Source: Bacteroidota bacterium
GTDB taxonomy: Bacteria > Bacteroidota > Bacteroidia > Chitinophagales > LD1
Length of the DNA stretch: 64,000 bases
Assembly (NCBI GenBank): GCA_018267365.1
Contig: JAFDYQ010000002.1
Span: forward strand, 124,001 to 188,000
Direction of reading: 5' to 3'
Shown one piece after another: positions 26,668 through 36,724 of the stretch. Numbering within the stretch: the stretch's first letter is position 1; each line of letters opens with the position of its first letter. The position numbers were made by a program, and so were the translations under genes. The notes below the pieces were generated by a model. The model was given only the letters and a program-made list of their open reading frames with translations. It was not told the origin of the DNA and did not search any database.

Positions 26668-28182
26668 TTGAAAAAAGGATTTTCATTGGGCATTATCCAG
26701 CGTCAGGGCATCCGCAATAGCATCATTACGTACACAGGCATCCTGATAGGCGCTGTGAGCCTTATCATCATACAGCCGCGGTTCCTTAGCAAAGAGGAGA
26801 TCGGACTTACGCGTATATTACTGGCCTTTTCTGCTTTCATAGCCAATTTTGCCCCGCTGGGCGTCAATGCCACAGTGACCAGGTTCTTCCCATATTTCCG
26901 CAATAGAGAGGAGCGTCATCATGGTTTTTTCGGATTCATGCTGATCTTCCCATTGCTAGGATACATTTTGGTAGCCGGATTGATTTATATTTTCCGGGAA
27001 CAGATTATCTCTCATTACATAGGTCAGTCAAAGCTCTTTACGGATTATTTCACTTATGTATTTCCCTTTATTTTCTTCCTATCCTTTATCAGTGTCCTCA
27101 CCTCTTATTCTTACTCCATCTTCCGCACCTCAGTACCGTTATTGATCAATGACATCCTGATCCGCCTGGGATCTATCATGGTCTTTACACTCTACTTTAT
27201 CCATGTGATAGACAGAGACCTACTGATCTTTTACTATGTTTTGGTTTATGGCATTCAGCTTGTCTTGCTCATAGCCTATTTGTTTTATGAAGACCGGCCG
27301 TCACTGCGGATCAAATGGAACCAATATCGCGAGCATACCCCATTGATCATGTTTAAATATGGCCTGGTAGTCAGTCTGAGTGGCATCTCCTCTATCGGAT
27401 TGCGCTATATGGATACGCTCATGCTGGGTATGTATAAACCGCACCAGGCTAACTTAAATGCGCTGGATATAGTAGGCATCTACTCTATAGCGGCATTCAT
27501 AGCTGTATTTGTAGAAGCTCCGATGAATGCTATAGATAAGATCATAGTACCCAAATATGCTGATGGCTGGAAGAATAACGACTACGCAGATATCAGACAG
27601 ATCTATTATAAATCTGCCAAATACCTCCTTCTGATAGGAGGGCTCCTCTTCCTGTTGATCAATCTAAATATTGACTCTCTCTTTCAACTGATCCCTGATC
27701 ATGACTACTCGCTGGCCAAAGGGGTGGTCCTTATCATCAGCATCGGTACACTGATCAATATGGGTACAGGTAATACAGATGGCTATCTGCTCACCTCAAG
27801 TAAGTACAAACTACTCACCTGGCTGCTGGTGGGCTTGCTAGGTATAGCTTATATCAACTATAGGATCCTGATCCCGCTCTTTGGCATGTACGGGGCGGCA
27901 CTTGCTACTGCGACCTCTGCCACCGTATATAACTTTGCTAAGTACTTCATCATCTGGCGATATTATAAAATGCAGCCATTTAGCATGGATACCCTCAAGA
28001 TCCTTGTAGTCATCCTCATCACCGGAGCCATTGGCTACTTCATTCCTTCGCTCGGCAATCCGTTCCTGGATATTACACTAAAAGGATCAGTGATAGCTGT
28101 GCTTTTTGCCGGGTTGGTGTACGCACTGCGCATTGTACCCGAGTTTCACCACCTGATACCGATCATAGGCAAGAGAAAATAA
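26668..28182 (+). CDS. Oligosaccharide flippase / polysaccharide biosynthesis membrane protein
   Basis: 504 residues with about 14 hydrophobic segments, MATE/Wzx-like: GIIQRQGIRNSIITYTGILIG at the N-terminus, PRFLSKEEIGLTRILLAF, and paired helices throughout. The TTG at 26668 is taken as the start because it precedes the conserved N-terminus and there is no in-frame ATG nearby; TATCTTTT at 26650-26657 could be its -7 box. It probably moves a lipid-linked glycan made by the neighbouring enzymes across the inner membrane. Confidence 0.85.
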   Translation: MKKGFSLGIIQRQGIRNSIITYTGILIGAVSLIIIQPRFLSKEEIGLTRILLAFSAFIANFAPLGVNATVTRFFPYFRNREERHHGFFGFMLIFPLLGYILVAGLIYIFREQIISHYIGQSKLFTDYFTYVFPFIFFLSFISVLTSYSYSIFRTSVPLLINDILIRLGSIMVFTLYFIHVIDRDLLIFYYVLVYGIQLVLLIAYLFYEDRPSLRIKWNQYREHTPLIMFKYGLVVSLSGISSIGLRYMDTLMLGMYKPHQANLNALDIVGIYSIAAFIAVFVEAPMNAIDKIIVPKYADGWKNNDYADIRQIYYKSAKYLLLIGGLLFLLINLNIDSLFQLIPDHDYSLAKGVVLIISIGTLINMGTGNTDGYLLTSSKYKLLTWLLVGLLGIAYINYRILIPLFGMYGAALATATSATVYNFAKYFIIWRYYKMQPFSMDTLKILVVILITGAIGYFIPSLGNPFLDITLKGSVIAVLFAGLVYALRIVPEFHHLIPIIGKRK

Positions 28183-28183
28183 A

Positions 28184-28207
28184 AAAGAACAACCGTAGTT
28201 GTTCTTT
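28184..28207. terminator. Terminator after the flippase gene
   Basis: AAAGAACAAC and GTTGTTCTTT form a perfect 10-bp stem with a CGTA loop directly after the stop. It can serve both convergent transcripts. Confidence 0.85.
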
Positions 28208-28255
28208 CATTGACTGATGTCACTGCTTAGCGCAATGGCAGTATTCTTTTAAACT

Positions 28256-29782
28256 TTACAACTCAAACTTGATACCCTGTGCCAGTGGCAGCTTGGTGCC
28301 GTAGTTGATCGTATTGGTCTGGCGACGCATGTAGGCCTTCCATGCATCAGATCCGGACTCACGGCCGCCACCTGTCTCCTTCTCCCCTCCAAATGCCCCC
28401 CCTATCTCCGCACCCGAGGTACCGATATTGACATTGGCTATGCCGCAGTCAGACCCGGCAGCAGAGAGGAATGCCTCCGCCTCGCGCATATTGGTAGTCA
28501 TAATAGATGACGAGAGACCTTGTACCACGCCGTTCTGCATGGCGATCGCCTCGTCCAGCGTCTTATACTTCATGATATAAAGTATCGGTGCAAAGGTCTC
28601 ATGCTGTACGATAGGCATACTATTTTTAGCCTCTATCACAGCAGGCCTTACATAGCAGCCGCTGGTGTAGTTCTTGCCTTTCAGCACGCCACCTTCTACC
28701 CATACCTTGCCCCCTTGCTTTACCGCCTCAGAAATGGCGTGTTCATACATGGCTACAGCATCTTTATCTATCAGCGGGCCTACGTGGTTGCGCTGATCCA
28801 GAGGGTCGCCTATCTTGAGCTGTGCATATGCTTTCTTGATACGGTTCTTCACCTCCTCATACTTAGACTCATGTATAATGAGCCTGCGCGTAGTGGTGCA
28901 GCGCTGGCCGGCAGTGCCCACTGCACCAAAAACTACAGCCACCATAGCCATATCCAGGTCCGCATCCGGTGTGATAATGATTGCATTATTGCCACCGAGC
29001 TCCAGCAGGCTACGGCCCAGACGGCCCGCTACTGCCTGTGCTACCAGCTTGCCCATGCGGGTAGAGCCGGTGGCAGATATGAGTGGTACATTCGGGTCGT
29101 GAGACATCAGTTCTCCCACTTTATAGTCACCTATTATCAGGTTTGAAATGCCTTCCGGCAGGCCATTGCGTTTGAATACTTTGGCCACGATATTCTGGCA
29201 GGCTACACCACAGAGAGGTGTTTTCTCAGAGGGCTTCCAGATACATACATCACCGCAGACCCAGGCCAGCATAGAGTTCCAACTCCATACTGCTACCGGG
29301 AAATTGAACGCAGAGATGATACCCACTATCCCCAGCGGATGATACTGCTCATACATACGGTGGAGGGGCCGCTCAGAATGCATGGTAAGTCCATGCAGCT
29401 GGCGTGACAGACCTACCGCAAAATCGCAGATATCTATCATCTCCTGCACCTCGCCGAAACCTTCCTGCAGAGATTTGCCCATCTCGTAGGATACCAGCTC
29501 ACCAAGGGCTTCCTTGTGCTTGCGCAGCTCGTCGCCTATCTGGCGTACTATCTCGCCACGCTTGGGGGCTGGTACACCGCGCCATACTTCAAATGCCTTT
29601 TGGGCCGTCTCGACGATCACTTTATATTCCTTCTCAGTACCGGCCACTACTGAGCCTATTTCTTTGCCATCTACGGGAGAGTAGCTCTTTATGACCTGGC
29701 CTTTTGATTTCAGCCATTTATTGCCCGTAGAGGCACCGCCATTTTCTTTACTCAATCCGAGTTCTTTCAGGAAACTTTTCAT
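28256..29782 (-). CDS. ALDH7-type aldehyde dehydrogenase
   Basis: 508 residues, NAD-dependent aldehyde oxidation. Motifs of the antiquitin/ALDH7 branch: [35 protein letters not shown] (general-base Glu), [13 protein letters not shown] (catalytic Cys), and a HETFAPILY segment. ALDH7 enzymes act on alpha-aminoadipate semialdehyde / piperideine-6-carboxylate in lysine breakdown, the likely but unproven substrate here. Single-gene unit. Confidence 0.9.
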   Translation of the reverse strand: MKSFLKELGLSKENGGASTGNKWLKSKGQVIKSYSPVDGKEIGSVVAGTEKEYKVIVETAQKAFEVWRGVPAPKRGEIVRQIGDELRKHKEALGELVSYEMGKSLQEGFGEVQEMIDICDFAVGLSRQLHGLTMHSERPLHRMYEQYHPLGIVGIISAFNFPVAVWSWNSMLAWVCGDVCIWKPSEKTPLCGVACQNIVAKVFKRNGLPEGISNLIIGDYKVGELMSHDPNVPLISATGSTRMGKLVAQAVAGRLGRSLLELGGNNAIIITPDADLDMAMVAVVFGAVGTAGQRCTTTRRLIIHESKYEEVKNRIKKAYAQLKIGDPLDQRNHVGPLIDKDAVAMYEHAISEAVKQGGKVWVEGGVLKGKNYTSGCYVRPAVIEAKNSMPIVQHETFAPILYIMKYKTLDEAIAMQNGVVQGLSSSIMTTNMREAEAFLSAAGSDCGIANVNIGTSGAEIGGAFGGEKETGGGRESGSDAWKAYMRRQTNTINYGTKLPLAQGIKFEL

Positions 29783-29908
29783 TGCACTTTGTATTTGGAT
29801 AACGAAATTACACTAATGCGGCAATATGCCAATGTTTGTCAACAGTCCACAATCTACGGTCAGTAGCTGTGACAGGTAATGATAGCTTTTAGGTAAATTT
29901 GTGTCATA

Positions 29909-30523
29909 ATGTCTGCTATGGATACAGCGCCGCTCCCGGTCATGGAGCATTTTTACACCATACAGGGCGAGGGATACTATCAGGGCCGTGCAGCCTATTT
30001 CGTAAGGCTGGGTGGCTGTGATGTGGGCTGCCCGTGGTGTGACGTGAAGGAGAGCTGGGACGCAGACGCACATCCCCAAATGTCGGTGCAACAAATAGTA
30101 GACGCGGTGGAAGAAGCCGGAGCGAAAATATGCGTGATCACCGGCGGTGAGCCGCTGATGTACGATCTCACCGCGCTTACTTCGGCGCTACGTGACAAAG
30201 GTATCCGGTCTCATATCGAAACGTCCGGTGCCTATCCTGCGCGGGGTACATTTGACTGGATCACCGTATCCCCTAAGAGATATAAGCCTCCGGTAGAGAG
30301 TATACTGCCACTGGCCAGCGAACTAAAAATAGTGATCAATCACCGCAATGACTTCCGGTGGGCGGAGCAGTATGCCGCTAAAGTTAGTGCTTCGTGTAAA
30401 CTCTTTCTCTCGCCGGAGTGGGAGCAGGAAGAGGAGATGGTACCTATGGTGATAGAGTACGTGAAAGAACACCAGCAGTGGGAGATATCGCTGCAGATAC
30501 ACAAGTACCTGAATGTACCTTGA
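29909..30523 (+). CDS. queE: 7-carboxy-7-deazaguanine synthase
   Basis: 204 residues. Radical SAM enzyme of the queuosine/7-deazapurine pathway. The [4Fe-4S] motif is CDVGCPWC in GGCDVGCPWCDVKESWDAD, preceded by FYTIQGEGYYQGRAAYFVRL. ITGGEPLMYDL and HIETSGAYPARG follow. A TAAATTTG promoter box at 29894-29901 lies 7 bp before the ATG, so the leader is very short. Other queuosine genes are not in the window. Confidence 0.93.
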   Translation: MSAMDTAPLPVMEHFYTIQGEGYYQGRAAYFVRLGGCDVGCPWCDVKESWDADAHPQMSVQQIVDAVEEAGAKICVITGGEPLMYDLTALTSALRDKGIRSHIETSGAYPARGTFDWITVSPKRYKPPVESILPLASELKIVINHRNDFRWAEQYAAKVSASCKLFLSPEWEQEEEMVPMVIEYVKEHQQWEISLQIHKYLNVP

Positions 30524-30567
30524 CGGATATTTAGTAGATAGTATAAAGTATTAAGACCAAAACATTG

Positions 30568-32487
30568 ATGAATAAATCCATTCTTTTTCTGCTGGCTAGC
30601 CTGATAGCAGTACATTTTTCATTTGGACAGGGAGTGACCTATGAGCATGCTAAAAAGCGTGCTCAAAACTACTATGATGCGGGTAATATGGCTTATGCCT
30701 ACGGCAGGTATATACAGGCCGACTCTCTGCTGCATATAGCTATAGAGAGCGAGAAGAATTTCGTAGATGCGCACTGGCTGCTGGGTATAATGTATCTGGA
30801 GAATCAGCGCAACTATACCGGCGCGGTAGAAGAGCTGAAACTGGTAGCGCAGCTCAAGCCTGACTACCAGCCGGATGTAAACTGGCAACTAGGTATGGCA
30901 CTGTTCAATAAAGGAGACTTCGATGAAGCAAAGAAGGCATTTCAGGCATATAGGGCCCAGCGGCTCACTCCTGATCGTGAAAAAGCTGCAGACAACATGA
31001 TCCGCAATTGTGATTTTGCTAAAGATGCGATAAAGCATCCCGTAGCCTTCAAACCGATCAACCTGGGCAGCGGTGTCAATAGTAGTGAGGACGATCTCAT
31101 GCCTGCGCTCACAGCAGATGAACACTGGCTGTATTTCACCCGACTGGAGCGCATAGGCAGGGCGCATGACGAGAATATATTTGTGTCGGAAAATCGCAAC
31201 GGCCAATGGAGCGAAGCGATACCTGTATCAGAAAGGGTCAATACACTAGAATTCAACGAAGGAGCGCACTGTATCTCGCCTAGCGGAAAATATTTGTTTT
31301 TCACCTCGTGCGACAGACCCAATAGTATAGGCGGCTGTGATATTTATTTCTCCAAAAGAGATGGTAATGAGTGGGAGCCGGGCAAAAACCTGGGTCCTGT
31401 GATCAATACCCGCGCCAAAGAAACACAACCATATATCACAGGTGATGGCCGTACACTCTATTTCGTCAGTGCGCGTAATGGTGGCTATGGCGGTGGTGAT
31501 ATTTACTCCTCTACACTGGGAGACGATGGCCGCTGGAGCGAGCCCAAGAACCTTGGCCCCGAGATCAATACAGATCAGGAGGAGGAGCGGCCCTTTATCC
31601 ATCCCGATGGCTATACGCTATACTTCACCTCGCGCGGTCATGAGGGCATGGGTGGGGCGGATCTCTTTATGTCGCGCCGGCAGGCCGATGGCACCTGGGG
31701 CAAAGCGATCAACGTGGGTTATCCCATCAATACTCCCGGAGATGAGATAGGTATCTATGTGACTACTGACGGGCACTGGGCCTACTTTGCGTCGGAACAG
31801 CCGGATACAAAAGGGGGTATGGACATCTATAAATTTGAAATGCCGGAAAACCTGAAGCCATATCCTGTGAGCTATGTGAAGGGCGTAGTGACGGACAAAG
31901 AGAATGGCCGCCCGCTGGCTACAAAGATCCAGTTCTTTGACCTCGCATCAGGTGTGATCTACTCTACAGCCTCTTCTGATGGCAAGACAGGTGAGTATCT
32001 CGCCACACTACCCACGGGAAAGAACTACGCCTGCCAGATATTTAAGGAGGGCTATCTCTTCTATTCGGCTAATTTCTCTCTGAAAGATGTAAAACAGGGA
32101 GGCGCATACATCATGGATATACAGCTGGAAAAGATCAAGGTAGGCAGTGCAGTCGTGCTGAACAATGTATTCTTTGAGAGCAATAGCTTTGAACTGAAGC
32201 AAGAGTCACGCACGGAACTCAATACCCTAATAGATCTGATGACAAAAAATCCTACGCTCAAGATCGAGATAGGAGGCCATACAGACAACTCCGGCATAGA
32301 AAAAGATAACGAAGCACTCTCTACCAATAGGGCCAAAGCCGTCAATGACTATCTCGTGTCAAAGGGTATCTCTCAGGACCGCCTGACCTATAAAGGCTAT
32401 GCTGCCACAAAGCCAATAGCTGACAATAAAACTGCGGAGGGTAAAGCTAAAAACAGGCGTACAGAGTTTATCGTGACGGGGATATGA
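30568..32487 (+). CDS. OmpA family protein with TPR and PD40 repeats
   Basis: 639 residues, signal peptide ending HFSFGQ. Order: TPR-like region (about 25-140, NYYDAGNMAYAYGRYIQA), a six-bladed PD40/WD40-like propeller (about 160-420, repeating LYFTS/DIYxS motifs), a carboxypeptidase-regulatory-like domain (about 435-520, VKGVVTDKENGRPLATKI), and a C-terminal OmpA peptidoglycan-binding domain with GGHTDNSG and AKNRRTEFIV. Periplasmic or outer-membrane linked; similar proteins are associated with T9SS/PorE-like functions, but the specific role is open. The start at 30568 is preferred over a TTG 3 bp earlier. Confidence 0.9.
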   Translation: MNKSILFLLASLIAVHFSFGQGVTYEHAKKRAQNYYDAGNMAYAYGRYIQADSLLHIAIESEKNFVDAHWLLGIMYLENQRNYTGAVEELKLVAQLKPDYQPDVNWQLGMALFNKGDFDEAKKAFQAYRAQRLTPDREKAADNMIRNCDFAKDAIKHPVAFKPINLGSGVNSSEDDLMPALTADEHWLYFTRLERIGRAHDENIFVSENRNGQWSEAIPVSERVNTLEFNEGAHCISPSGKYLFFTSCDRPNSIGGCDIYFSKRDGNEWEPGKNLGPVINTRAKETQPYITGDGRTLYFVSARNGGYGGGDIYSSTLGDDGRWSEPKNLGPEINTDQEEERPFIHPDGYTLYFTSRGHEGMGGADLFMSRRQADGTWGKAINVGYPINTPGDEIGIYVTTDGHWAYFASEQPDTKGGMDIYKFEMPENLKPYPVSYVKGVVTDKENGRPLATKIQFFDLASGVIYSTASSDGKTGEYLATLPTGKNYACQIFKEGYLFYSANFSLKDVKQGGAYIMDIQLEKIKVGSAVVLNNVFFESNSFELKQESRTELNTLIDLMTKNPTLKIEIGGHTDNSGIEKDNEALSTNRAKAVNDYLVSKGISQDRLTYKGYAATKPIADNKTAEGKAKNRRTEFIVTGI

Positions 32488-32490
32488 TGG

Positions 32491-33141
32491 TCATGGTCTA
32501 AGGCGGAAAGTATAGATATACATCTGCGGGCTCTCTGCGTTAGACTGGTATGTAAAACCCTCTCCCGTCACTACCGAGATCAGTTCATGACTACTCAGCA
32601 GGTTACAGTTTTTAAATTCCTTCTGATTGCGCGGTTCTATTATTTTCAACTCAGCATCTTTTGCCATCAGTCGCTTGATCTCCTGCAGCATGCTAGGCTT
32701 GTCCGAAAAATGATGAAAAGTTTCACGGACAAAAACTCTGTCAAATAAAACTCCGGAAACGGGCAATGTAGTAGCAGTTCCTGTCACGGTAAATATTTTG
32801 ACGGACAGCTTTGGATTGATCTTTTGCCTGACGAAATCTGCAGTGAGTGGCGCGAGGAAAAAGAATTTGTCCTGCATATCCTCCAGATAGTATTCAAATG
32901 TATCGACCACAGTAGATAGGGGTATGATCAGCGAACCATCATTACCTCCCACATCCAGGACCTTCATCCCGTTGCGAAGATCATAGTGTACAGCCTCCTG
33001 AAGAAAGGTTGCTTTGACCCGTTCTGGCCCCTGCTTTTTGTATAGGGCGAGATATGTGCCCCTCTCATCCCTTTGCGCCTTGGCCAAATGTAAAGCGCTC
33101 ACCAGGAGCATGAAAGAGATCCATATGGCTCTCTTCGTCAT
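32491..33141 (-). CDS. Class I methyltransferase with an N-terminal signal peptide
   Basis: 216 residues. Motif I is MKVLDVGGNDGSLIIPLS; later VFDRVFVRETFHHFSDKP and LKIIEP are typical of class I SAM methyltransferases. Oddly, it begins MTKRAIWISFMLLVSALHLAKAQ, a convincing Sec signal peptide, although SAM is cytoplasmic. Either the segment is a membrane anchor, the domain has lost SAM binding, or it acts after export in an unknown way. It follows the GT-C-like gene with no gap, so the pair is co-expressed. Confidence 0.75.
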   Translation of the reverse strand: MTKRAIWISFMLLVSALHLAKAQRDERGTYLALYKKQGPERVKATFLQEAVHYDLRNGMKVLDVGGNDGSLIIPLSTVVDTFEYYLEDMQDKFFFLAPLTADFVRQKINPKLSVKIFTVTGTATTLPVSGVLFDRVFVRETFHHFSDKPSMLQEIKRLMAKDAELKIIEPRNQKEFKNCNLLSSHELISVVTGEGFTYQSNAESPQMYIYTFRLRP

Positions 33142-34656
33142 CTAGTCAGCTGCCTTTCGTGAAGTGATGATAGCAGCCAGAATGAGGACAGGCACAGCCT
33201 GCACAGCGTAGATGATCGGCATGATATATCGGAAGTTATTGATCGGTGCAGCTATCGTACTCACAGCGCAAAAGGCCCCTACAAACAAGCCCAGCGCAGT
33301 GATGACTAGCTTCTGCTCCAGCGTCAGGTTTAGCCTGCGTATCATGACCAGGCCTGCTACCACCGATAGGAAAAATAATATCCATAGCCCCGTGTCACAT
33401 ACCTGGCGGATGGTAGTGAGCGGTTTGAACACCTGCTTCTTGAATCCATAGCGGTCACGATCTGTGTTGAATAGTTGCTTGAGATTGGCATCGGCGCGGA
33501 AGGAGTCAGTCTCCCCGATCGGATGCGCCTTAAAGATTAGTTTGAAATTTGGAATAATATAGTGCTTGATGTACTCGCCGCGATAATTTGACTGTAGAAA
33601 GTCGCCATACTTCTGCATCTCTGTCCCCATGATAGCCCACGCCTGTAGATATGGCGTGCGAGTTTGTTGTATGTACTGCGCCAGGCAGGCTTTGCCCGGA
33701 TAGGTGCGTGTCCACATAAAGCTGGTCGCTATGATCGCATCTTCATTGAAAAATGAATCAGGAAACTGCCTCACGATCTGATGGATAGACTTTGTCATCG
33801 GATCCGTCATCAGGCTTGTATCCACCTTCACGTATGGCAATACAGATACACCGTTATTAGCCGCCTGCCAGCCGCCAAAAGATGAAAAAGTATCTACGCC
33901 CAGCTCTTCCTTCATTTGATCTTTGGCCGAGGAATAGTAGAAGAAAAGCATCAGTAAGGGTATAGCGCCACCCACGATAGCCACCCAGCGGAAACGTCTC
34001 CATAGCGCCCAGGCCATCGCCGCAGCGCTTAGTACCGGATAAAACAAACCTATATACCTGGTATCCATGCACCACCAGAGCAGTAGCAGGTTTGAGAATA
34101 GCGCTACATAGCTACCGCTGTAGATGATCCAGATCAGTGTAGTGAGAAACAATAGCGTAAGGCTCACGAAAAGGCTATCACTCATCAGGTAGGAATCCAT
34201 ATAGATCACAGATGGATTGAGAATAGCCATGACGCAAAGCAGGTAAAACGTCCAGCGCGGAAGGGTGCGGAAAATATATTTGATCGTAAAAAGGAAAAAC
34301 GTGACGGAGAAAGCAGTCATAAACCACTGCCAGGTCACTACAAACCTGACATCGCTGGAGATACCTGTAAAGAATTTAAGGAACCCGGAATAACCATAGG
34401 GACGATAGCCGTTGATCTTGCCTGTGATAGCAGAGAGAATATAGTTGCCCGAGTCAGTCTCATATCCCGGATAGGGGTAGTAGACTTTGAGAAAAATCAG
34501 AATGGCTATCAGCAGCCCTCCTATCAAGCCCCAGTCTGCCCACTGCTCACGTGCTATCAGAAATTGAACAAAGCCTGGCCCGGATGGTGCAGTTTTTTGT
34601 TTGGCCTTAGGTTTTGCTGTTTCTTTCGACGCAGGTTTAGGTTGCTGTTTAGCCAT
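33142..34656 (-). CDS. GT-C-like multi-spanning membrane protein, putative glycosyltransferase
   Basis: 504 residues. After a basic, Lys/Pro-rich cytoplasmic N-terminus (about 1-35) come about ten to twelve hydrophobic helices. The first extracytoplasmic loop has YETDSGNYIL, with acidic residues as in GT-C enzymes, and later NPSVIYMDSYLMSDSLF recalls the ArnT/PMT-type architecture. This fits transfer of a sugar from a polyprenyl-phosphate donor, but the family is not certain. Followed immediately by the signal-peptide methyltransferase gene. Confidence 0.65.
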   Translation of the reverse strand: MAKQQPKPASKETAKPKAKQKTAPSGPGFVQFLIAREQWADWGLIGGLLIAILIFLKVYYPYPGYETDSGNYILSAITGKINGYRPYGYSGFLKFFTGISSDVRFVVTWQWFMTAFSVTFFLFTIKYIFRTLPRWTFYLLCVMAILNPSVIYMDSYLMSDSLFVSLTLLFLTTLIWIIYSGSYVALFSNLLLLWWCMDTRYIGLFYPVLSAAAMAWALWRRFRWVAIVGGAIPLLMLFFYYSSAKDQMKEELGVDTFSSFGGWQAANNGVSVLPYVKVDTSLMTDPMTKSIHQIVRQFPDSFFNEDAIIATSFMWTRTYPGKACLAQYIQQTRTPYLQAWAIMGTEMQKYGDFLQSNYRGEYIKHYIIPNFKLIFKAHPIGETDSFRADANLKQLFNTDRDRYGFKKQVFKPLTTIRQVCDTGLWILFFLSVVAGLVMIRRLNLTLEQKLVITALGLFVGAFCAVSTIAAPINNFRYIMPIIYAVQAVPVLILAAIITSRKAAD

Positions 34657-34719
34657 GAGCAGTGACTGGTTTTATAAAGCAAAATAGGAAATAAATGGCA
34701 ATGAATGTGACGCAGAAGA

Positions 34720-35091
34720 TCACATAGACAGCTCCAGAAACTTCTTGCGAAACTCAACCGGGTGGGCGATAGTATTAAAGACCTCACTGGTCCCTCCGGT
34801 ACCTACTATACGGATGGTGCCATAACCCAGTATGCGACCCAATATACCCTGGTCCACATTTACTGTTTCTACTTTGTTAAGATTCATCTCCAGTGTATGG
34901 CGGCTGATAAGGCCGGTCTTGATGATGATACGATGATTAGTAATGGCAAACTCATCGGACCAGCGCAGTAGCACAGGGCGGATAAAAAGCGTAAGAATAG
35001 ACTTCCAGTGCAAGAATATGATCCAATGATAAGTAGTCTCAAAAGCGACAGTTTCCCCTTTGATCAGATTATTATTGACGTAGCTCCCCAT
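34720..35091 (-). CDS. bPH2 (bacterial PH domain) protein
   Basis: 123 residues, single hydrophobic region near 25-48, then FAITNHRIIIKTGLISRHTLEMNLNKVETVNVDQGILGRILGYGTIRIVGTGG, which matches the YdbS/YdbT-type bPH2 fold. Small membrane-associated protein of unknown role. Precedes the GT-C-like gene by 63 bp on the same strand. Confidence 0.82.
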   Translation of the reverse strand: MGSYVNNNLIKGETVAFETTYHWIIFLHWKSILTLFIRPVLLRWSDEFAITNHRIIIKTGLISRHTLEMNLNKVETVNVDQGILGRILGYGTIRIVGTGGTSEVFNTIAHPVEFRKKFLELSM

Positions 35092-35201
35092 GAGTGCTTT
35101 TAAGCAAATATAATGCTACTTAGCTCTGAATCAGGATAAACAATAATTTTGTGTCCTGTCCGACCTATATATCAGTATATCCCAAAGCATAAATTTAAAC
35201 G

Positions 35202-36287
35202 ATGTCCTTTTTTGAAAATATAGCTCCGTTATCCTCCTGGGGCGGAGATAAAAAGCCTTTGATAATAGCTGGTCCCTGCAGCGCAGAAACCGAAGATCAG
35301 GTGATGCAGACTGTACGCCGCATGGTAGCGGCCTCAGAGCACATCGGCCTGATACGCGCCGGTGTGTGGAAGCCCCGCACGCGACCAAACTCCTTTGAGG
35401 GGGTGGGTGCCATAGGGCTGCCATGGGTCAAGGCTGCCGGCAATGCCGTGGGCCTGCCTGTGTCCGTGGAGGTGGCCAACTCCGGCCACGTAGAGCTGGC
35501 ACTGAAGAATGAGATAGACGTGCTATGGATCGGGGCGCGCAGTACCGTATCGCCATTCATAGTGCAGGAGATAGCTGATGCGCTGCGGGGTATAGACATA
35601 CCCGTCATGATCAAAAACCCTGTCAATCCGGATCTGGAGCTCTGGCTGGGAGCGATAGAGCGTTTCACACAAGTGGGCATCACCAAGATTGCAGTCATAC
35701 ACAGAGGCTTCTCTACATATGAGAAGTCCTCCTATCGCAATCCCCCTATGTGGGAAATACCCATAGAGCTACGTCGGAGGCATCCTCAGATCCCCATCAT
35801 AGTGGATCCATCTCACATGGGTGGTACCCGTGACCAGATCTATCCACTGTCACAGCAGGCTATGGACATGGGATTTGATGGCCTGATGATAGAGACGCAT
35901 ATCAACCCTGACAAGGCCTGGAGCGATGCCAAACAGCAGGTGACACCCGAGGTGCTGGGAGATATACTGCGCGATCTGGTGGTGCGTCAGCCACATCTGG
36001 AAGATAATGAGTTTCACACATTGCATGAGCTTCGCGCCAAGGTGGACCGGATAGACGACTACATCATAGAGATGCTGGCAGAGCGCATGGGCATCAGTGA
36101 GCAGATAGGCCAGTTTAAAAAAGACCACGACCTGGCTATACACCAGAGCGAGCGCTGGGCCGACATAGTAAAACGAGCACTGGCAAATGGGAAAACCGGA
36201 GGACTGACTGAGGATTTCATCCTCAAGCTATTCCAACAGATACATAACGAAAGCATTGTACATCAGGGCAAGGTAATGGGGAAATAG
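35202..36287 (+). CDS. Bifunctional DAHP synthase / chorismate mutase
   Basis: 361 residues. The N-terminal DAHP synthase domain (about 15-250) shows IIAGPCSAET, RAGVWKPRTRPNSFEG, VMIKNPVNPDLELWLGA, AVIHRGFSTYEKS and IIVDPSHMGGTRD; it condenses PEP and erythrose-4-phosphate. The C-terminal AroQ-type chorismate mutase (about 262-355) has LRAKVDRIDDYIIEMLAERM and ISEQIGQFKKDHDL. Joins entry to the shikimate pathway with the branch to Phe/Tyr, so the mutase may act as a feedback sensor. A DAHPS-N, CM-C order is common in Bacteroidota. Confidence 0.94.
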   Translation: MSFFENIAPLSSWGGDKKPLIIAGPCSAETEDQVMQTVRRMVAASEHIGLIRAGVWKPRTRPNSFEGVGAIGLPWVKAAGNAVGLPVSVEVANSGHVELALKNEIDVLWIGARSTVSPFIVQEIADALRGIDIPVMIKNPVNPDLELWLGAIERFTQVGITKIAVIHRGFSTYEKSSYRNPPMWEIPIELRRRHPQIPIIVDPSHMGGTRDQIYPLSQQAMDMGFDGLMIETHINPDKAWSDAKQQVTPEVLGDILRDLVVRQPHLEDNEFHTLHELRAKVDRIDDYIIEMLAERMGISEQIGQFKKDHDLAIHQSERWADIVKRALANGKTGGLTEDFILKLFQQIHNESIVHQGKVMGK

Positions 36288-36373
36288 AATACTTTTTTCT
36301 GCTCATCTCCACGGCATAGAGTTTGAGTGTATTTATGCGAGGAAATATTTGTAACGCATAAAAAACTGAAATC

Positions 36374-36721
36374 ATGTCTAAGACAAAAAAACAGGCCCCT
36401 CATAACAAGAAAAGTGAGACCACTCCCGCTCACAAATCGCCCAAAAGCAACCCTAAAGGAGATAAAAAATACGCATCTCTGGAGCCATACCCGGCCAGTG
36501 AAGATATCTATAACAAAGGTGAGATAGATAGTAATGTAGATCCCGATGACACTCACCGCCGCAAAAGCCGCAATGAAGATCCGGATGCACCGAATGAAAA
36601 AAGTTTCAGGGATGATATGACCGGAGAGGATCTGGATGTACCGGGCAATGGGGAAGATGAGCATAGCCGTGCAAACGGTGATGAAGACGAGGAAAACAAT
36701 TACTACAGCCTCGGTAGTTAA
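36374..36721 (+). CDS. Small acidic conserved protein, unknown
   Basis: 115 residues: a Lys-rich start (MSKTKKQAPHNKK), then a hydrophilic, strongly acidic second half with GEDLDVPG and DEDEENNYYSLGS. The DVPG and EENNYYSLG pieces recall a small family that I associate with Bacteroidota. Intrinsically disordered by composition. TTTG near 36320 and AATATTTG about 18 bp later may be its promoter. Function unknown. Confidence 0.65.
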   Translation: MSKTKKQAPHNKKSETTPAHKSPKSNPKGDKKYASLEPYPASEDIYNKGEIDSNVDPDDTHRRKSRNEDPDAPNEKSFRDDMTGEDLDVPGNGEDEHSRANGDEDEENNYYSLGS

Positions 36722-36724
36722 ATT

